Source of the DNA: RYN-428 sp035551995
Lineage (GTDB): Bacteria; Planctomycetota; Phycisphaerae; Tepidisphaerales; Tepidisphaeraceae
NCBI GenBank assembly: GCA_035551995.1
Contig: DASZME010000072.1
Span: 1-64,000 of the forward strand
Direction of reading: 5' to 3'
DNA length: 64,000 nucleotides
In this document: one piece after another, positions 60,437-64,000 of the stretch
Position numbering within the stretch: position 1 is the stretch's first letter
How the letters are laid out: the number at the start of each line of letters is the position of its first letter
The notes under the pieces: model-generated
Told to the model about the DNA's origin: nothing
Database searches by the model: none
What the model saw: only the letters and a program-made list of their open reading frames with translations
Position numbers and translations under genes: made by a program

Positions 60437-62017
60437 TTACTTGATGACCACGGCGGCAGCCAAATCGGCGTCGCTTTCGACCTCCGCGTCCTTATTCATT
60501 TTCAGCAGCACGCTGAGCGACGCGAAGCCGACATAAAAATATCCGCCGGCGAACATGATCAGAAACGGAATCGTGCCATAGCCAAAGCCATAGAGCAGTG
60601 AGATGAGGATGCAGACGCTCATGTAGACGCCGAAACTGATTTCCAGCACGGGGAGCCAGAGCCGTTTGAACGTCAACACCCTTTCGCAGCGGATGCTGGC
60701 GCGCTTTTGGCCCATGACGCCGTACTTTGGCGTCCGCACAAACACGCTGGGCTTATGCCGAATCGCGCCCCACACGGCTTCAAAAACCGCCTTGGCGTTA
60801 TTCAAGCCGATGCCGATGCCAAGACCCATGAGGAACGGCAAATACAGCAGCGTTTTCCATCCCGCCTCTTTTCCGAAAAGCTCGCGCTGGCCGAAGACAA
60901 AGAAGGTGCTGGCCGAACAGGTGGCAAGAACGAACAACCCGACGTTGAACAGAAAATGCCCCCACGTTGGCTCCTTGAGCGGCGCCACCACGTTGTAGTC
61001 GTTGCTGTAGCCGAAGAAAACGGGGTAGATCAGAAGCGTGAGCAGGACCATCAACGGATAAACGATGGTGTTGGTCAGATGGAAAAACGCTTCGGTCTTG
61101 ATGCCATAGGACAGATGTTTGGATCGTAGGATTCTCGGCAAAAGCTTGATGGCGGTCTGCACGCTTCCCTTGGTCCAGCGATGCGCCTGCTGCTTGAAGC
61201 CGATCATCTCCGGCGGCAATTCCGCCGGGGCGCAGAATTGCGGGAGGTAGACGAACTGCCAACCCTTGATTTGGGCGCGATAGGAGAGATCAAGATCTTC
61301 CGTCAGGGTATCATGCTGCCATCCGCCGGCATCTTCGATGGTTTTGCGGCGCCAGACGCCGGCGGTGCCGTTGAAGTGCATGAATCGGCCACTGCGATTG
61401 CGAGCGGTATGTTCGATGACGAAGTGGCCATCGAGGAAAATCGCCTGCCCCTTGGTGAGCAGGGATGCGTCGCGATTGAGGTGGTCCCATCGAACCTGCA
61501 CCATGCCGATCTTGTCGTCATGAAAGTAGTTGACGACGTTGCGGAGAATATCGCGAGGGGGAATGAAATCGGCGTCAAAGATGGCTATAAAATCGCCCGT
61601 CGCCTGCTCCATTCCCTCGGCAAGGGCGCCGGCCTTATAGCCGGTGCGGTTATCGCGATGAAGATATTTGATCGGATAGCCGCGGGCCGCCCATTCCTCG
61701 CAGGTGCGGCGAGCCGTCTCGGCCGATTCATCGTTACTATCGTCCAGAACCTGGATTTCCAGGCGATCCAGCGGGTAATCGATCTGACAGGTGTGCCGAA
61801 TGATGCGCTCGGCGACCTGGTCCTCATTGAACATCGGTAACTGAATGGTAATCCGCGGCAGCGTGACGAACTTCCCTTTGGGCTGATAGATATTGTCCCG
61901 GTGTTTCAGGTACAGGTAAACCAACACATATCGGTGAAACCCATAGAGAGCGACGAAAAAAAGCACCGACACATATACGGCAAGCAAGCACTTCTGAAAC
62001 AGGTCAAGCGAATGCAT
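60437..62017 (-). CDS. Family-2 processive glycosyltransferase, cellulose-synthase-like membrane protein
   Basis: A 526-residue membrane GT2. An N-terminal helix (8-30) precedes the catalytic domain with PRITIQLPMFNE, IQVLDDSNDESAE, IAIFDADFIPP, TEDLDLSYRAQIKGW and the QxxRW motif (QAHRWTKG). Four to six further helices lie after about residue 300. This combination indicates processive synthesis and export of a polysaccharide. Acceptor and sugar cannot be read. Driven by a near-consensus promoter at 62114-62143. Confidence 0.88.
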   Translation of the reverse strand: MHSLDLFQKCLLAVYVSVLFFVALYGFHRYVLVYLYLKHRDNIYQPKGKFVTLPRITIQLPMFNEDQVAERIIRHTCQIDYPLDRLEIQVLDDSNDESAETARRTCEEWAARGYPIKYLHRDNRTGYKAGALAEGMEQATGDFIAIFDADFIPPRDILRNVVNYFHDDKIGMVQVRWDHLNRDASLLTKGQAIFLDGHFVIEHTARNRSGRFMHFNGTAGVWRRKTIEDAGGWQHDTLTEDLDLSYRAQIKGWQFVYLPQFCAPAELPPEMIGFKQQAHRWTKGSVQTAIKLLPRILRSKHLSYGIKTEAFFHLTNTIVYPLMVLLTLLIYPVFFGYSNDYNVVAPLKEPTWGHFLFNVGLFVLATCSASTFFVFGQRELFGKEAGWKTLLYLPFLMGLGIGIGLNNAKAVFEAVWGAIRHKPSVFVRTPKYGVMGQKRASIRCERVLTFKRLWLPVLEISFGVYMSVCILISLLYGFGYGTIPFLIMFAGGYFYVGFASLSVLLKMNKDAEVESDADLAAAVVIK

Positions 62018-62113
62018 AAATCAATGGTCTCTCTGGGTTTCAATCCCGGACCCAAGGGACTCGACCCCCAGGGGAGCCGCTTGTGGCTAAGCTGGCTCCA
62101 ATGTGAGAGAGCC

Positions 62114-62143
62114 ATTGTAAAGAATGGCTCGGGCCGATGTCAA
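62114..62143 (-). promoter_or_regulatory. Sigma-70-type promoter for the glycosyltransferase gene
   Basis: On the minus strand a perfect -35 TTGACA (62143-62138) is followed after 18 bases by TACAAT (62119-62114). It is the best promoter match in the window. It implies a leader of roughly 90 bases before the ATG at 62017; the leader can form a GGAGCC...GGCTCC hairpin. Confidence 0.6.
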
Positions 62144-62155
62144 CGACCAGCTTAA

Positions 62156-62351
62156 TCATAAATGAGTATCGCAGACGTTAAGACAACCGCCAACGAGAAA
62201 AGTTGTAGGATCCCACGAAAACCGCGCTTTCCGTTCGCGCTCCTCGACCGCGTACAGCCGCCTGACGAGTCTCACCGCCTCGGCGGCGATGGCCGGCTCA
62301 CGCTTCGGGGCTCTTGACGAACGTGCGGCGCGCGTGAGCCCAGGTCCCGCT
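62156..62351 (-). pseudogene. IS66-like transposase remnant
   Basis: One frame reads TWAHARRTFVKSPEA then stops; shifting one frame continues REPAIAAEAVRLVRRLYAVE then ERERKARFSW. Together these match the WAHARR(K/T)F and RLYAVE motifs of the IS66-family DDE transposase. It is short (about 60 codons), frameshifted, and lacks both ends, so it is a decayed fragment. No inverted repeats were found. Confidence 0.5.
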
Positions 62352-62479
62352 ACGTCTTATTTGTAGTCGCGCCTGGCGAGATCATCGAATGATTATGCCG
62401 TCGGATCAACACAGAAACGCCTGGAGAAGGCGCGAAATGACGTAAGGAAGTCGTCGGACGGCGTTCGGCGGTGCGGCGA

Positions 62480-63070
62480 TCATTGGCGGATTTTGGCCAA
62501 CAGATCGCCGAGAGTCGCCGCGCCCGGCGTTTTAACTTTAACCTCAAACAGGGACTCCGGCGACGACGAATTGAATTCCATCGAAAGGGGCGGGGCGCCA
62601 AACAGGTCGGTTGTAACGGCGGCCAGATCTTCCTTCACCGCCGCGAAGGTGTCGGCGGTGTTCGGCGCCAGCAGACGATCGTAAATGCGCAACAGAAATT
62701 CGTCGGTGCGAAACTTTATTTTGCCGGCGAGCGTGGCGTCCACCTCGAGCCACTGGGCAGCTTGAAGGACGGGGCGAATGACCGCATGCAGGCGATGGCG
62801 AAAAGTCTCGGCGTCCTTGATCGGCTGCTTGCGAATGTAGAGCAGCCCAAGCCGGCCGTCTTCGTGATCGGTGGCGATGTTGGCTTCGAAGGTAATGAGC
62901 AGGGTGCCCGGGCCATCGTGAACGTGCTCGTAGTCGGCCACGTCGATCACCAAATGATCCGAGAGTTTTTTTTGTTGAATCCAGGAATGAAAGATGGGAA
63001 CGAACTCATGGCCGTGAAGGCTCGAGGCGTCCTCGACGAAAATTTTTACGGCAAGCTTGTAAGAGTCCAT
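62480..63070 (-). CDS. Conserved-looking protein of unknown function
   Basis: A 196-residue soluble protein (MDSYKLAVKIFVEDASSLHG at the start, HVHDGPGTLLITFEANIATD in the middle). It is mixed alpha/beta with no signal peptide or catalytic motif that I recognise. It lies 72 bases downstream of the nitrite/sulfite reductase on the same strand, so may be co-transcribed. Confidence 0.7.
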   Translation of the reverse strand: MDSYKLAVKIFVEDASSLHGHEFVPIFHSWIQQKKLSDHLVIDVADYEHVHDGPGTLLITFEANIATDHEDGRLGLLYIRKQPIKDAETFRHRLHAVIRPVLQAAQWLEVDATLAGKIKFRTDEFLLRIYDRLLAPNTADTFAAVKEDLAAVTTDLFGAPPLSMEFNSSSPESLFEVKVKTPGAATLGDLLAKIRQ

Positions 63071-63142
63071 GGCTGCTTCGATCGCGAGAATGACGGTTCG
63101 TAAGATTGACGCCGCACGGATGATCGCGGTATTCGATCGGCG

Positions 63143-64000
63143 TCAAGTGGCGCCCAGAACATTTAACGACTGCCGATATTTGGCCTCGGCCTTGTGGGCC
63201 GCGTCGATGAAAAGATTGGCCTCTTCAACCATCGCATGCACCGTATCCTGCGTGTATCGCGTATCGGGACCCTCGGCATGGCGATTCAATAGATAGTTGG
63301 CGAACTGGCCGGCGTGATAGGTGTCCCAAAAAATCTTCGTCTCCAGGAACCGCGTCTTGAACTCATTGACGATGGCGTCGGGCGCCGTGGGGGCATCGGG
63401 CCACGTCAGCTGAACCAACGTCTTGGCGGCTTGCAACATCGACTCATACGCCATTCCCTCGGCTCGCGCGTATTGGCCTTCGTCGAGCAGGAGCTGCGCC
63501 TCAAAAGCCGTGCTCTCGGCGGCGGTGAAGCCAAATTCGGTGAGCGAGACGACCTCGCCGGCGCATTCGCCTTCGCCCATGTCGCCGATGGTGAATTCGC
63601 GCGGATCGCCCCAATCGCTGTAGAATTCCGGATTGGTCGAACGCGGCGGCACCTTGGCCAGATCGTCGATGGCCGCCTTGAGTTCCTTCTTCCCGACGCG
63701 GGCGCAGAAATCCTGAAAACTTTCCGCGGCCTGCCGGTCTTTTACATAACGGCTTGTAAGGCGCTCGACGACGGTGGGAATGGCGTGCGACGGGATTGAC
63801 CCGATCGCCAGACCGTACGTTCCGCCGTTATCGCGCCAACGGCCGCCGATCATCACTTGAAAGTGAGGAACGGTGAAGCCGGCGACGTTTCGGCTGTTGC
63901 CGTAAAAACCGAGGTCCGCGACGTGATGCTGGCCGCAGGAATTAAAGCAGCCGCTGACTTTAATGTGGAGATCGCGAATGGCGTCGTCGAGCGAAGCGCT
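63143..64000 (-). CDS. Nitrite/sulfite reductase, siroheme type (5' end cut by window)
   Basis: The frame is open to the window edge, giving 285 C-terminal residues. The 4Fe-4S/siroheme motif KVSGCFNSCGQHHVADLGFY is present close to the edge, followed by GFTVPHFQVMIGGRWRDNGG, typical of ferredoxin-dependent nitrite/sulfite reductases. After the reductase domain there is an extra helical region (about the last 130 residues, AEGMAYESMLQAAKTLVQLT) that resembles a HEPN-type helical bundle. It reduces nitrite or sulfite; which one cannot be told from this fragment. The first Cys pair is outside the window. Confidence 0.85.
   Translation of the reverse strand, partial: SASLDDAIRDLHIKVSGCFNSCGQHHVADLGFYGNSRNVAGFTVPHFQVMIGGRWRDNGGTYGLAIGSIPSHAIPTVVERLTSRYVKDRQAAESFQDFCARVGKKELKAAIDDLAKVPPRSTNPEFYSDWGDPREFTIGDMGEGECAGEVVSLTEFGFTAAESTAFEAQLLLDEGQYARAEGMAYESMLQAAKTLVQLTWPDAPTAPDAIVNEFKTRFLETKIFWDTYHAGQFANYLLNRHAEGPDTRYTQDTVHAMVEEANLFIDAAHKAEAKYRQSLNVLGAT

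Larger units (their letters stand above)
62018..62479. other. Intergenic region upstream of the glycosyltransferase
   Basis: About 460 bases with no intact gene. It contains the structured leader (62018-62110), the consensus-like promoter (62114-62143) and an IS66-like remnant (62156-62351). The last 120 bases show nothing I can identify. Confidence 0.5.

Noticed and set aside
62018..62106. tRNA-like sequence in the glycosyltransferase leader (GGGTTTCAATCCC)
   Set aside because: It cannot be folded into acceptor and anticodon arms of the right size.
1..64000. CRISPR array, rRNA operon or prophage
   Set aside because: No regularly spaced direct repeats, no rRNA-like conserved blocks and no phage structural genes were seen.

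Overview
The window looks like a chromosomal segment of a GC-rich member of the Planctomycetota, most likely class Phycisphaerae (Tepidisphaera-like). Evidence: two secreted proteins carry the planctomycete N-terminal signature LESRxLL(S/T)A (23073-28658 and 28670-31285). There are also two sets of the planctomycete-type secreted cytochrome c / Tat-exported pairs: DUF1592 + DUF1552 at 15154-18873 and DUF1501 + DUF1549/DUF1553 at 31724-36421. Genus-level placement is inference. No rRNA, tRNA, CRISPR array or prophage was recognised.

Layout. 1-3.8 kb: an ECF sigma factor divergent from a small lipoprotein, an FAD/NAD oxidoreductase, a beta-carbonic anhydrase and a Uma2-type nuclease-fold protein. 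4.2-9.9 kb: a tight operon for a 2-oxoacid dehydrogenase complex (fused E1 alpha-beta, E2, E3). Between E2 and E3 lies an unusual gene that joins an acyl-carrier-like domain, a holo-ACP-synthase-type phosphopantetheinyl transferase and a C-terminal membrane helix; this is the best candidate for an undescribed system. 10.1-15.1 kb: DUF971 protein, gatB, a histidine phosphatase, a ThuA-like secreted protein and a DUF4149 membrane protein. 15.1-20.0 kb: DUF1592, DUF1552 and a third unknown secreted protein. 20.0-22.7 kb: potassium channel, GNAT acetyltransferase and a FolD homologue with a replaced active site. 23-31.3 kb: two large convergent surface or secreted proteins. 31.7-36.9 kb: DUF1501, PSCyt1/DUF1549/DUF1553 and a small conserved protein. 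36.9-39.5 kb: an MlaE-MlaF-MlaD lipid transport operon. 39.6-45.2 kb: TPR lipoprotein, histidine kinase, zinc-ribbon membrane protein, coiled-coil protein and a deoxyhypusine-synthase-like enzyme. 45.5-50.9 kb: family-4 uracil-DNA glycosylase, dnaA, a SpoVG protein with an inserted zinc ribbon, and acetolactate synthase. 51.1-56.1 kb: an M50-like membrane protein and a polyamine-type ABC transporter in the order C-D-B-A. 56.2-64.0 kb: ligA with an overlapping hydrolase gene, an antitoxin with an interrupted RelE-like toxin, a thioesterase, a family-2 glycosyltransferase, an IS66 remnant, an unknown protein and the 3' part of a nitrite/sulfite reductase with an extra C-terminal domain.

Intergenic DNA is rich in palindromic repeats. 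One family (core at 4181, 14184, 48061 and 54948; degenerate reverse copies near 10019 and 50872) recurs at least six times, and several unrelated inverted repeats also occur. Many genes have no clear Shine-Dalgarno sequence, so some starts rest on signal peptides or domain boundaries. All functional calls come from reading motifs by eye; no database search was run.
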